Shown here: piece after piece, positions 21,901-32,724 of the stretch | Layout of the letters: each line of letters starts with the position of its first letter | How positions within the stretch are numbered: the stretch's first letter is position 1 | Source: Arcuatula senhousia | Lineage: Eukaryota; Mollusca; Bivalvia; Mytilida; Mytilidae | Length of the DNA stretch: 64,000 nucleotides | Direction: 5' to 3' | Assembly (NCBI GenBank): GCA_963971305.1 | Contig: CAXARO010001811.1 | Span: 1 to 64,000 of the forward strand | Made by a program: the position numbers and the translations under genes | Notes under the pieces: generated by a model | Database searches by the model: none | The model's input: only the letters and a program-made list of their open reading frames with translations | What the model was told of the DNA's origin: nothing

Positions 21901-24501
21901 GGAAGAACCTTAGGGTTTAGACAATTTTGAAATTTAGACGGATAATTTAAAGCTTTGATGTATTCTCCAACTCAAAAAGTGTTGGTGCCGGAGCGGGCTA
22001 ACCTCGGGGAATTTACACTCCACCAGCAGTGCTAACCTTCACGTGTGTTCGAAATACAAATGACAACAAAGTTCCAGACAATAAATTTTGCTACGCCTGA
22101 CGCGCGTTTCGTCTATTCAAGACTCATCAGAAGCGCTCTACCAAAAATATTGAAAATGCCAAACACTGTATAAATATGAAGAGCATAGAACAGTATAACA
22201 AAAATACCAAACTGGGCAACCAAATTATTACTAAGATAATCAACCTATGTCTGGGGTAGGAAGAACCTTAGGGTTTAGACAATTTTGAAATTTAGACGGA
22301 TAATTTAAAGCTTTGATGTATTCTCCAACTCAAAAAGTGTTGGTGCCGGAGCGGGCTAACCTCGGGGAATTTACACTCCACCAGCAGTGCTAACCTTCAC
22401 GTGTGTTCGAAATACAAATGACAACAAAGTTCCAGACAATAAATTTTGCTACGCCTGACGCGCGTTTCGTCTATTCAAGACTCATCAGAGGCGCTCTACC
22501 AAAAATATTGAAAATGCCAAACACTGTATAAATATGAAGAGCATAGAACAGTATAACAAAAATACCAAACTGGGCAACCAAATTATTACTAAGATAATCA
22601 ACCTATGTCTGGGGTAGGAAGAACCTTAGGGTTTAGACAATTTTGAAATTTAGACGGATAATTTAAAGCTTTGATGTATTCTCCAACTCAAAAAGTGTTG
22701 GTGCCGGAGCGGGCTAACCTCGGGGAATTTACACTCCACCAGCAGTGCTAACCTTCACGTGTGTTCGAAATACAAATGACAACAAAGTTCCAGACAATAA
22801 ATTTTGCTACGCCTGACGCGCGTTTCGTCTATTCAAGACTCATCAGAGGCGCTCTACCAAAAATATTGAAAATGCCAAACACTGTATAAATATGAAGAGC
22901 ATAGAACAGTATAACAAAAATACCAAACTGGGCAACCAAATTATTACTAAGATAATCAACCTATGTCTGGGGTAGGAAGAACCTTAGGGTTTAGACAATT
23001 TTAAAATTTAGACGGATAATTTAAAGCTTTGATGTATTCTCCAACTCAAAAAGTGTTGGTGCCGGAGCGGGCTAACCTCGGGGAATTTACACTCCACCAG
23101 CAGTGCTAACCTTCACGTGTGTTCGAAATACAAATGACAACAAAGTTCCAGACAATAAATTTTGCTACGCCTGACGCGCGTTTCGTCTATTCAAGACTCA
23201 TCAGAGGCGCTCTACCAAAAATATTGAAAATGCCAAACACTGTATAAATATGAAGAGCATAGAACAGTATAACAAAAATACCAAACTGGGCAACCAAATT
23301 ATTACTAAGATAATCAACCTATGTCTGGGGTAGGAAGAACCTTAGGGTTTAGACAATTTTGAAATTTAGACGGATAATTTAAAGCTTTGATGTATTCTCC
23401 AACTCAAAAAGTGTTGGTGCCGGAGCGGGCTAACCTCGGGGAATTTACACTCCACCAGCAGTGCTAACCTTCACGTGTGTTCGAAATACAAATGACAACA
23501 AAGTTCCAGACAATAAATTTTGCTACGCCTGACGCGCGTTTCGTCTATTCAAGACTCATCAGAGGCGCTCTACCAAAAATATTGAAAATGCCAAACACTG
23601 TATAAATATGAAGAGCATAGAACAGTATAACAAAAATACCAAACTGGGCAACCAAATTATTACTAAGATAATCAACCTATGTCTGGGGTAGGAAGAACCT
23701 TAGGGTTTAGACAATTTTAAAATTTAGACGGATAATTTAAAGCTTTGATGTATTCTCCAACTCAAAAAGTGTTGGTGCCGGAGCGGGCTAACCTCGGGGA
23801 ATTTACACTCCACCAGCAGTGCTAACCTTCACGTGTGTTCGAAATACAAATGACAACAAAGTTCCAGACAATAAATTTTGCTACGCCTGACGCGCGTTTC
23901 GTCTATTCAAGACTCATCAGAGGCGCTCTACCAAAAATATTGAAAATGCCAAACACTGTATAAATATGAAGAGCATAGAACAGTATAACAAAAATACCAA
24001 ACTGGGCAACCAAATTATTACTAAGATAATCAACCTATGTCTGGGGTAGGAAGAACCTTAGGGTTTAGACAATTTTGAAATTTAGACGGATAATTTAAAG
24101 CTTTGATGTATTCTCCAACTCAAAAAGTGTTGGTGCCGGAGCGGGCTAACCTCGGGGAATTTACACTCCACCAGCAGTGCTAACCTTCACGTGTGTTCGA
24201 AATACAAATGACAACAAAGTTCCAGACAATAAATTTTGCTACGCCTGACGCGCGTTTCGTCTATTCAAGACTCATCAGAGGCGCTCTACCAAAAATATTG
24301 AAAATGCCAAACACTGTATAAATATGAAGAGCATAGAACAGTATAACAAAAATACCAAACTGGGCAACCAAATTATTACTAAGATAATCAACCTATGTCT
24401 GGGGTAGGAAGAACCTTAGGGTTTAGACAATTTTGAAATTTAGACGGATAATTTAAAGCTTTGATGTATTCTCCAACTCAAAAAGTGTTGGTGCCGGAGC
24501 G
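15969..24501 (-). repeat. 358-bp hammerhead-ribozyme satellite array, 23.8 units (family A)
   Basis: CAAATGACAAC recurs at 15971 and every 358 bases exactly, up to 24205, with no insertion or deletion; the last unit stops at ~24501. Units are almost identical: differences are single substitutions shared by few copies. Each unit contains, on the minus strand, a complete hammerhead ribozyme and, about 70-100 bases upstream on the plus strand, a box CCTCGGGGA ... TCCACCAGCAG shared with family B. The period is not a multiple of 3 and no protein is encoded. Known: animal retrozymes are tandem units of a few hundred bases with type I hammerheads that give small circular RNAs; assignment to them is inference. 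Homogeneity implies recent amplification or conversion. Assembly collapse could alter copy number. Confidence 0.95.
16366..16407 (-). ncRNA. type I hammerhead ribozyme, family A (copy 2 shown; 24 in array)
   Basis: Minus strand, 5' to 3': stem I CGCCT (16407-16403), core CTGATGA (16402-16396), stem II GTCT, loop TGAAT, AGAC (16395-16383), core GAA (16382-16380), stem III ACGCGCGT (16379-16372), C17 (16371), stem I AGGCG (16370-16366). Stem I extends outward by GTTTT/CAAAA-type pairing beyond an internal loop, the place where type I ribozymes make loop contacts. Cleavage is predicted just 3' of C17. The C17 positions are 16013 + 358(n-1), for n = 1 to 24, ending at 24247. Copies 7, 14 and 18 have a G-U pair in stem I; copy 15 has core position G5 changed to A (21052-21056 region) and should be inactive. 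Confidence 0.92.
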
Positions 24502-24509
24502 AACGATAT

Positions 24510-25040
24510 CCTTTTAAGGTGGCGATGACAATTCCAACAATATAGTTTTCGTATGTAAAGCACATTACTACATCTGTCTGATGAAAGAGCCAGAGATTGA
24601 TGGTAATACTGCTAGTGCTACATACACTTGGACTTCATTTGACAAATACGAGATCATAGCCAACCATAACTCTTTCATGTTCTCTTAAAATATTCATTTG
24701 AAGAAGGACATGAAAAGTTACCATATTTGTATCGGATACCTTTACTCCACAAGAATCCATACAAAAAAGGTATATACCTGGATTTTCATAATGTTCAACA
24801 ACAGAGCTGTCTGTTCAACAAACCAAGATTTTGTCTGCTCTCAAAAAGGGCAACGAGCATACTGTGACACTATTTATAATCGTAGTGGAATCAACCACAT
24901 GTGAATTTTGATGAACTCAAATGATTTGTTAGATAGTGTAAAATCTAGGTCATTTTCAGAGGTTCATTCTTTAAAAACTTTCGAGTTTTAAACTTTGTGC
25001 ACCACTTTGCCTTAAAAACACTTCCCGAAGAACTGTTTTT
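24510..25040 (+). pseudogene. Penelope-like reverse transcriptase relic abutting the array
   Basis: Directly after the array end, broken plus-strand frames read NSNNIVFVCKAHYYICLMKE, DGNTASATYTWTSFDKYEII, ANHNSFMFS, then LPYLYRIPLLHKNPYKK (~24718-24768), CDTIYNRSGINHM (~24860-24900) and SLKTFEF*TLCTTLP (~24970-25010, * = stop). The order matches the N-terminal part of a reverse transcriptase widespread in mussel genomes; the IP.LHKNPYK block corresponds to the RT1 motif and F.F.TLYTT to the first catalytic motif region. Assignment to the Penelope-like class is from memory and moderately sure. Several frameshifts and stops: not functional. Confidence 0.65.
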
Positions 25041-25329
25041 TTTTCTAATTCTAGGAACTTTGTTGTTATAGGTTACAATTCTACATATTTTTCCAAAACA
25101 TCTTATAAAGATTAAATATGTAACGCATTGAATCCAGTTTGCAGCATATTTGATTTGTTTTACATCAGTCGATTGATGCTTCTTAGCTAGCTGTCAGTAA
25201 CTTCGAGTGTTCTCAAGAGAGTATCTCTACGTCCCGTAAGTAAATTGTTGTCCTTTTGTCTCAGATACTCTCTTGTTGAATTGAACTTCTATCGATTTGC
25301 TTTTACTGTGTGTTAGTTTGTGCTTTTTT
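25041..25329. other. non-coding stretch downstream of the RT relic
   Basis: Nothing I can name. It contains ATACTCTC/GAGAGTAT inverted words around 25215-25275 (weak hairpin). Confidence 0.35.
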
Positions 25330-25405
25330 ATTTTTTATCAATAGGGGAAGGTTGGCGTCTAAAAACTAGTTTAACCCCGCCACATTTTTGATGTGTTTTA
25401 TATTG
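25330..25405 (-). repeat. dispersed 'tail' repeat fragment
   Basis: ATCAATAGGGGAAGGTTGGC and ACTAGTTTAACCCCGCCACA are the inverse of the block at ~56800-56870 (TGTGGCGGGGTTAAACTAGT). It belongs to the same dispersed family as 53537-53825. Confidence 0.65.
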
Positions 25406-25546
25406 AAATCTAAGACCTATTCACAATCTGTCCATCCATATATGACCTACCAATGTGTTTCGGGTACCTATTTGTCTAGCACATCTCGATATAGAAACAG
25501 CCAAAAGCGTACAGATCTGTACTGCTATATATTAAAAGCATCTATA

Positions 25547-27162
25547 CACCTCGCAAAAATTTAAGCAACACCAACTTTTTTAAACCATAATCATTTTCTT
25601 GCTTGAAATATTCGCAATATTATACAAAATGATGGAAAATCAAAAAGGTAATCACTTCAATGTATTGACTCTAATTGTGTAATGGACTAAAGATGTTTAA
25701 TCAGAAATGTTTGCAAGTCATCAAAATCAAACTTTTCGAAAATGGTGTAAAAACTAAGATAAAAAAGCGTTTAAAAAGTTTAATTTTCAATATCAATTGT
25801 AGACTTATAACAACTTATCAATGCATATAATGTTTGCAAACATGACAAATTGCAACTATACAAACAAAAATAATTGTTTCAAGCTCAAGTTGCATCCACT
25901 GTGGTCAACAAAGGGACCTAATCAGTTATGACCATAAAAAGTATGAAAAATGCTAAAAGGCAAAATTTTTGCAAACGTGTAAGATTTTTTGTCTAAAACA
26001 AATTCATTGTTTTTCCTAACCATAAAATACATGTTTGGACCTAGAAGATGTCACTAAAGCATTTGAATTCCTACCAGAACATATCCGTAAAAAAGGGGCG
26101 TTGGATACTTAAAATCTGTTATTGGCATAAAAATATGCAATTCTTATGTTTTTGTGGAAGGCAAAGAAGCAAAGGTGTACCAAAGGAGTAATCAGTATCA
26201 TAAAACCGTAAAGACAGACAAAAACGGCAGACAAAAAATCATCACAACAAAACAAACCACATAACAACATAAAACACACACACATAACAACAAAACCGCA
26301 TTCAGCAGCGCAAACTCAGGTCGAAACGAGAGTGAACTCAGGTGCTCCGGAAGAGTAAGCAGTTCCTGCTTGCTATAGCAAACCCGTCACGTTGCCATAG
26401 ATCGGTTAAGTGTTGGTCAAATCCGGAAAAAATGACATTACAAAACTCTATGTCAAACCAACATCTGTGCTCATCTGAGAGATAGAAATCCCGTATTTGT
26501 ATACAAGCACATGATGTCGTCCTTAAAAGCAAAGCTTTACCATTGGTGTAAGTGACCACATCCATATTGATAAAATGTCAAACTTAACTTCAACTTCCGG
26601 CAATAGAGGCAAACCCTAAAAAAGTCACAATAATGCCTTTAAACGAAAATATAAAAAAAAACCTGAAAAGTATCCATTAAATATTTGCAACTATGAGATT
26701 TTCATTTGTAATGAGTACCAAAATGTCACCTTTAAAATCAATAAATGTAAAAAAGCTAAATTAAGCATTTTGTACCATGCAAAAGCCATGAAAAAGTAAG
26801 CTTTCATTTCTTTACAATGTTTAGGTCTAAAACCGGACAAAAACAATCCAAAAATACTGGAGGTGATATGTTAACATTATTTTAACATCCTAATTGGTAC
26901 AACAGAGCAAAAAACATATGGTTTTAATCATCAAAACTCTCAATTTACTCATCCCAAAAGTTGTAACTGAAACAGCACTTTTTGGATTGCTTGATTTGTT
27001 TGCCAATATTGAATATTCTACAAAAGCCGAAAATTGTACGATGATTGATTAGAATCAGAAAATGTTGTAAATGTGTGGAAGAAAATATAGGCCAAGTTTC
27101 AGGATATTGATTAGAGAATTATGGACGCTGAGTACAGGTGTTGCTTAACTTATGGCGAGGTG
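25547..27162. mobile_element. Tc1/mariner-like element, 1,616 bp, no intact transposase
   Basis: Ends are inverted copies: CACCTCGC, eight bases, AAGCAACACC at the left; the right end read inward is CACCTCGC, eight bases, AAGCAACACC with 3 differences in 26 bases. Both ends are flanked by TA (25545-25546 and 27163-27164), the target duplication of the Tc1/mariner/IS630 group. The length would suit a single-gene transposon, but every frame is broken and I cannot recognise a transposase. A foreign repeat fragment lies inside at ~26280-26600. Confidence 0.78.
26280..26600. repeat. mussel dispersed repeat fragment inserted in the mariner-like element
   Basis: Sequence around GGTGCTCCGGAAGAGTAAGC, AGTTCCTGCTTGCTATAGC and CCCGTCACGTTGCC resembles a very abundant mussel retroelement-associated repeat that I recall. 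Its base composition is richer in G+C than the flanks. The reading frame at 26338-26565 (minus) is not supported as a gene. Confidence 0.5.
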
Positions 27163-27229
27163 TATAAAATAGTTGCATTAAAATAGAGAATTACTGAGTT
27201 CTTAAGAATAATATGGCTAAAAATTCAGT

Positions 27230-27960
27230 AAAGAACTGAAAAAGAAAGAAAAGTTTATCAGAAAAGAAAAAAACTTATATCAAAGTCGAAAGAAATTAAA
27301 TCGGCAAAAGTAGCCAAGAAAGTACAAGATGCAAAGAAATATGTCAGAAATATCTCGTCTCATCGTTTACATGATGACGAAATCATAATCTTATCAAAAG
27401 GTGTAAAATCTATACCCACACATAAGTCTTAAAAATGCAACATTGCACTAATGAGAGATTTTTTTAATTTTGAACGCAGGATGCTTTGTACATATTTATT
27501 TACTAAAGAAGATAACGAACAAATGCATCCATTTTATATAAAGACTGGATTTAATCCAGCCTATTCATGCAAAGCATTAGAAAACTACTTGTTCTCAACT
27601 AGATATGATATCAGTAAAATCAAACCTGAAAAACAGATTTGCAATATTTCAATGTCAGAATGGAATGCAGTAAAAAATCAAAGGTCAAAAATGACATCGT
27701 AAGTAAAAAAGCAGATAAAAATTCCACAATCTGTGTAATTGATAAACAAATTTACAATGCTTCAGGATTAAGACAGCTAGAAAACGACACGTATTACGAA
27801 AATGTAATGAATTTACAAATGCAGATATTGATACCATAGAGAATGTCTTTAAATCATAACAAATTGATGACACGAGCTATAAGTACCTTTGTCAGGATCT
27901 AGATAGTAGAAAATTAGGACATTTCTTTATGTTATCAAAAAAACATAAGATCCTAACTGA
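27230..27960 (+). pseudogene. Penelope-like element relic (N-terminal part up to first RT motif)
   Basis: Plus-strand pieces in order: SSHRLHDDEIIILSKGVKS then IPTHK (~27355-27425), MRDFFNFERRMLCTYLF (27451 on), HPFYIKTGFNPAYSCKALEN, an ADKNSTICVIDKQIYNASGL block then LRQLENDTYYENV (~27712-27805) and GHFFMLSKKHK (~27918-27950). These correspond to conserved Penelope-like landmarks: LSKGL.F.PTP, F.R.LR, DKG...V..D...Y....QL.D...Y and FY.LPKIHK. A frameshift near 27700 and stops near 27430 and 27858 break it. The catalytic domain and GIY-YIG endonuclease are missing. Confidence 0.75.
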
Positions 27961-28288
27961 TATATTGAAAGAAATGGAAGAAGAAAAGCCGGATTGGAAG
28001 GTTATTTTACAAATTTCTCTGGCAAAAGAGCGTGTGCAACTGTCCCAGGGCCACTGTCCTCTATCAAGCAGGAGTACCAGAGTCAGATATATGACAAAGA
28101 ACCGACAATCGCTCAGTAGAAAGCGTCAGAAAATATAAACGTCCATCTGTTCGGTTTTCTGTCATGCCATCACTTAGCATCCATTGTTCAATTTCTTCTT
28201 TCGGGTACAAGCGTCTCTTACAAATCTTATATTGGTGAAACTGTAGCACTTAGTAGTGTGGTTACGTGGTTGCTGGTTGATAAACTAA

Positions 28289-28508
28289 GGCAACGACCAT
28301 TTGATTTTCTGGGGGCGGGGGCTGGAATTTTCACCCGAGCCGGTTTTTTTTCAGAAAATCTATTTTTTTCTAATGCGCAAAATGAGGGCCAGATTATTTT
28401 TACGTCCTATAAGCTGGCCAGACTATTTTTTTTGGCCAAAAATCAGAGCCAGAATATATATATATTTTTAAATTCCTGCCCCCCCAAGAAAATCAATTGG
28501 TCGGTGCC
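28289..28508. mobile_element. PIF/Harbinger-type MITE (220 bp)
   Basis: Inverted ends GGCAACGACCA, TTGATTTTCT and a G-run at the left match GGCACCGACCA, TTGATTTTCTT and a G-run read inward from the right. Both sides are flanked by TAA (28286-28288 and 28509-28511), the 3-bp target duplication usual for Harbinger elements. No coding capacity. Confidence 0.8.
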
Positions 28509-28699
28509 TAATCAAATGTGTCGAAATTCTTTCATGGGCTATATACAGATTTGTATAGAAATTAAATTTATATATGGTATATGGACACCACCTTGAAATA
28601 GAAGGTCTTTTTGTCAGCTGTAAACGTTTGTTATACTACTATCCCGGACGGAAAAAAATTAAATCGACTAAGTAGGAAATTACGGTCCGCCTATTTACC

Positions 28700-28760
28700 G
28701 ACAAGAACTACCAAGAGAAGCGACAAGAGGCGTCAAGAAGCGCCAAGTAGGCGCCAAGAA
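28700..28760 (+). repeat. short degenerate ~10-bp tandem (AAGAAGCGCC)
   Basis: Words AGAAGCGACA, AGAGGCGTCA, AGAAGCGCCA, AGTAGGCGCCA, AGAAGCGCAA follow one another. It is small and may be a slippage product. Confidence 0.6.
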
Positions 28761-30510
28761 GCGCAAAGAGAATATTTTTTACCTTCAGAAAAGATAATTT
28801 ATGTAAACAATAAAAAAAATATCATGTGTGTATGTGAAAGAAAATTTGGTCAGGGCTGGAGGTGCAATAGATCGCAATTATAAAAAATTTGTGACTACAT
28901 GTAATAAAAATTCATATTTATCGTTTATATTTTCAGAAATATGTTTTACAATTCAATCAATTTATGCAAATAATTAAATAAACAAATTGATATGAGAAAC
29001 ATTTAACGTATGTTTTAGACATTGGTTTTTGTTTTGTCCTTTTTTACTGCTGGATATACATGTAATAATAATAATGACTTTCTGAAACATGGTCTTATCA
29101 AAGGCAATTAGATTTTCATAATAACAGTTTTATAAATGGAGGGGTGTATATATGTGAATGTACCAAGAAGTCTGAAATGCTTAAGTGAATAAAAAAAAAA
29201 ACATAACAAAATATCTGAAATTATTTTATAGGTCTTTCAAATACGTCTATTATCATGATCATTTAGCCGACAAAAATCTAGTCAGAGGGTAATTTATAAC
29301 TAAGAGACTAGAAAACGATGCAATTTTACAGCAGTAATTTTATTGCAACTTATATCATCGTCATCATTTACTCCATATATCTATTACATTATTAAATATT
29401 ATTGTCAGATTTAGTCTTTATGCATGCTTTGAATTTATCCGCCTTGTTGATCAGACAGCCTGACAAGTTATTTCTTTTAACAATTTTCAATGCACGGAAA
29501 AGGTTGTGTTGGTTTATTTGATGTAATTTATATACATGTATTTCCATCTAGCCACCATTATAAAACAATTTTACTAAAACGCAACAAAGGTCATTGACAA
29601 CCCCAAAAACAAAACGTGCGCTTATCACCAAAACAAGGACATGAAATACCAGTAAACATATAACAATCTATAAGCCAGGCGAGTTTATCTTCTCAATTAC
29701 ATGTATTGTGTGTATACTGTGATTCCAAATTTGCACTAATAAATTTTTGAATTGAATATCAATATCAGCACGAAATGTCATAAAATATAAAATAGAGGTT
29801 ACCGTACCAAAAGAACAAGTTATCAAGAAATTATTTTACAACATCATAGAAAATAAAAACAAAAGGTATAATAATTGTCTTAAATTAATGGATTTTCAAA
29901 TAATGTAAATCAGATCAAGTATTGCTAAACTACAACGTACATTATTTTGCATTTGATACAATTCATATTTCGCTTTTTTTTAATTTTTTTTTATCATTTT
30001 ATTATTTGTCCCCATATTTTAAAATTGCTCATTCCTTTATAGATATATGTTTTGAGTTCTTTTTTTTTATCAAATTTCGCATAGATTTACAAAATTGCAA
30101 ATAGATAATCGCTTTGCTTCCGCTAATATGCGAACACTGTCGAGTATTCAGTTGCATGGTAAATTAAGAAACTGTGACACATTTAATGCTGTCTTAGGAG
30201 CCGAGAAACTACAGGAATTTCTCTGACACTTAAATTAATGATGGCCTCTACATTCCAACAGTAGTATGATACTGGACAATTATTTACCTAACACATAGGT
30301 GTCAAATAGTAAGTAAGATTGCAAAACAATAAACAAAAACTTTGTGGCACTGAATTATGGTCAAGACTGGTTTGTAGGATATTAAAATAGTCTGAGAAAT
30401 CGGAACTAGTATTGGTTTGGCACTTTTACTTGTACATTGATTGCTGAAAATTTCCAATGAATAATTCTCCTGGAAGAATTTCCCAAAATGCCCAAATGAC
30501 CGCCCAAATA
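28761..30510. other. non-coding AT-rich stretch upstream of the secreted-protein gene
   Basis: No gene, RNA or element recognised. The small frame at 29922-30104 is a T-rich run and not credible. Confidence 0.4.
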
Positions 30511-30516
30511 TAAGGG

Positions 30517-30524
30517 TATATAAA
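30517..30524 (+). promoter_or_regulatory. TATA box
   Basis: TATATAAA preceded by GGG, 57 bases before the ATG at 30581. Transcription would be expected to start near 30545-30550, giving a 5' UTR of ~30 bases, common for highly expressed small secreted proteins. Confidence 0.55.
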
Positions 30525-30636
30525 CAGAAATTTGCTCTTAAATAAAACATATTTTCTACCTTCAAAGTTGATAATTTAAAATGAAATTGCTTATGCTTAT
30601 TGTGTTGTGCACTGTGTTATCCTGCCATGCCATTAA

Positions 30637-31026
30637 GGATGGTCACTGTTCATGTTTCAGAATATCAGTCAAAATTTGGAACTCCTCTAGACTTTACCTT
30701 TAATTACTGAAGAAAAATTTTGCACACTGACCCCTAATTTTTATGACATTTTCTTATTATATAGACCGTAAAAACAACTGCATTAAATATTTCGAAATTC
30801 TTAATACAACTTCATGGTATTTAAGGTCAAAAACTTCACAATGTGAAAGTAATGTAAAATCTAGAGGAGTCTAATTTCCCGCCAAATTTTTGACGTCATA
30901 TATCTCGGACCCGAGCACACGGACCTATGGTTTACTTTTTGTCATTTGATAAAGTGGACAACTATTAATCATTTACACAACAAATTGTAAAAAGTTTGAT
31001 ATAAAAAAGTTCAGGAGTGATCATCC
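30637..31026. mobile_element. TTAA-flanked MITE (390 bp) in exon 1
   Basis: TTAA at 30633-30636 and 31027-31030 flank inverted ends GGATGGTCACT and, read inward from the right, GGATGATCACT. Inside, CTCCTCTAGA (~30683) and TCTAGAGGAG (~30862) form a second inverted pair. TTAA duplications are typical of piggyBac and Kolobok elements; the ends do not decide between them. No transposase. Confidence 0.8.
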
Positions 31027-31082
31027 TTAAAGACCAGAAAGAAAAAACAGAAAAAGGAGAGCAAGAAAGATCAAGAAAAGGT

Positions 31083-31720
31083 AAAAACTCTTATAAGAAT
31101 ATATGTATATTCATTTTGATTAATATGTAAATTAAGAAGTAACTAGTGAAGCTAATGTGAAAAGTTGTAATGCCAAAATAAACTAAAATACCAAGAAAAT
31201 GAAATAAGAAATATATTGATTCATTATTGAATTATTTTTTTGTGAAATGTGGTTAAAATTTTTAAATTTAAACAAAACATGGTTAGAAAATATATATCTG
31301 AATAGTTAAAGAGAACTCATTTAGCAAATAAAGGTAAGATCTTTAAATGTCTAAAGCATAGGATAGCGGTGACGTTGAAGATTGCAATGGTATCGACTTT
31401 GTACAGTCATTAAGGAAATGATTGCTTAAATAAGTTTTCATACGATCGTTTATTACTGCTAACATATTAAAAATGGGAGACATGAGCGGGTTACCAATTC
31501 AATATATCTGGTAAATTAGAACTAGTACAACGACAACTTTGGTTTTATTTAATAGTATTTCGTAAGTTAGATCCAGTTACAATTCAACATCATACATTAA
31601 TTTATGGAATGCCCTCCTCATGCCTTAGTAACAGTCACATAAATTTAAAGACGTGTACATTAAAATAAATACATTGATTAAAAATGATAAAGCTTATTTT
31701 ATATGGATTATAGTTTGATT
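31083..31720 (+). other. predicted intron of the secreted-protein gene
   Basis: Bounded by GTAAAA at 31081 and a TTAACAG acceptor at ~31721. AT-rich, no other feature seen. Confidence 0.45.
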
Positions 31721-31912
31721 TAACAGAGGTGTGTGGCGACAGAAACTGTGAAATATTCGCCAATCTCAATAAATTATCTCCCGTTGACCACGATTATGCT
31801 ATGATATGTACGGGTTGATTGAAATTGCTTACTTAATGTCCGTTTTTTTTTATGTTGTTGTTTTTTTTTGCGATGATCATTTGAATATGTATCTGAACTT
31901 TTCGCAAATTTT

Positions 31913-31918
31913 AATAAA
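31913..31918 (+). terminator. poly(A) signal of the secreted-protein gene
   Basis: AATAAA about 95 bases past the predicted TGA. The position suits a short 3' UTR. Confidence 0.5.
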
Positions 31919-31919
31919 G

Positions 31920-32724
31920 CCGTCTTAACTTAATATACTTATGTAAAACTTTTTAAATAGCCACCTTTATGCCGTTATGAACTAACAATCCGTATTAATA
32001 CAACGTGTCGTTCAGTCGCTTGCAGTTTTGTGCAAATTCAATTAAATTTCGCAATAATTGTGGTAATATTACGATGATTTTTTTGATGCGCATGAAGTCG
32101 TTAAAAGATAAAAGGCAGGAGGGGGGTTTAAACTTATATAAAGTTTATGATTTTGCACGAAAATAGATGATACATGTACACGAGCTAGACTTAGTTTTTA
32201 TAAATCTGATTGATCACGTTTTGAAAAATGGCCTCTTATTTCTTTTAATAGTCATTTTTAAAAAATGTGGTAAATATTTAAGAAGCTCTCTTAATCGGTC
32301 TTACAAGATATTGTAAGATATATGTTATATTTTGTTATAATAGGACTCAACGAGCAAATAAAGAATTCATTGATTGATTCAAATAAAAAAAAATAAAATT
32401 GTTAGGCAATTGCAATCCTGTCCCGAATTGAAAAGGTGGAAAATTCCAGGGTTTAGAAAAAAGAAATGCTTCCGGGTCGGCATCCTGAAAAGAAGCTTTA
32501 ATTTCAACTATACCTATCCCACTGCACATTATAATTCAAATCTAACAAATGTTTGCACTTTTATATATCAAATTAGCCTAAAGTAATCAATACGACATAT
32601 CTTCACGTATTTTTCATATTTTTTAATCATTACATGGTAATATTTTTTACACCAATTATACGCCAGATTTATAACAATACAACTAAAACTATTCAATCCC
32701 GAGAATGTCAACCATCGGGCCTTT
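31920..32724. other. non-coding, no recognised feature
   Basis: AT-rich sequence up to the first satellite unit. Frames at 32347-32586 overlap on both strands and have no family signature. Confidence 0.4.

Larger units (their letters stand above)
30581..31818 (+). pseudogene. small secreted-protein gene, exon 1 split by a MITE
   Basis: Exon 1 begins with ATG at 30581; its first 17 residues, MKLLMLIVLCTVLSCHA, form a clear signal peptide (short basic start, hydrophobic core, small residues before the cut). The frame then meets a 390-bp TTAA-flanked insertion (30637-31026) and stops inside it after 22 further codons. On the far side the original phase continues through a Lys/Glu-rich stretch to a donor AAG|GTAAAA at 31081. 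A candidate exon 2 follows an acceptor TTAACAG at ~31721-31727; the frame ending at TGA 31816-31818 contains three cysteines, starting VCGDRNCEIF. A poly(A) signal follows at 31913. I could not fix the base count at the 31740 line boundary with certainty, so exon 2 phase is tentative. The mature peptide would be short, charged and Cys-poor; function unknown. The insertion may be a polymorphic allele or a dead gene. Confidence 0.6.

Noticed and set aside
15969..24501. CRISPR array
   Set aside because: Units are identical along their whole 358 bases with no unique spacers, and the genome is animal.
24578..24605. CTGATGA on the plus strand as a further hammerhead
   Set aside because: No GAA partner at a suitable distance and no complementary stem I; it is explained as part of the reverse-transcriptase relic.
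26338..26565. Minus-strand 75-codon gene
   Set aside because: Falls within a dispersed repeat inserted in a mariner-like element; no family signature.
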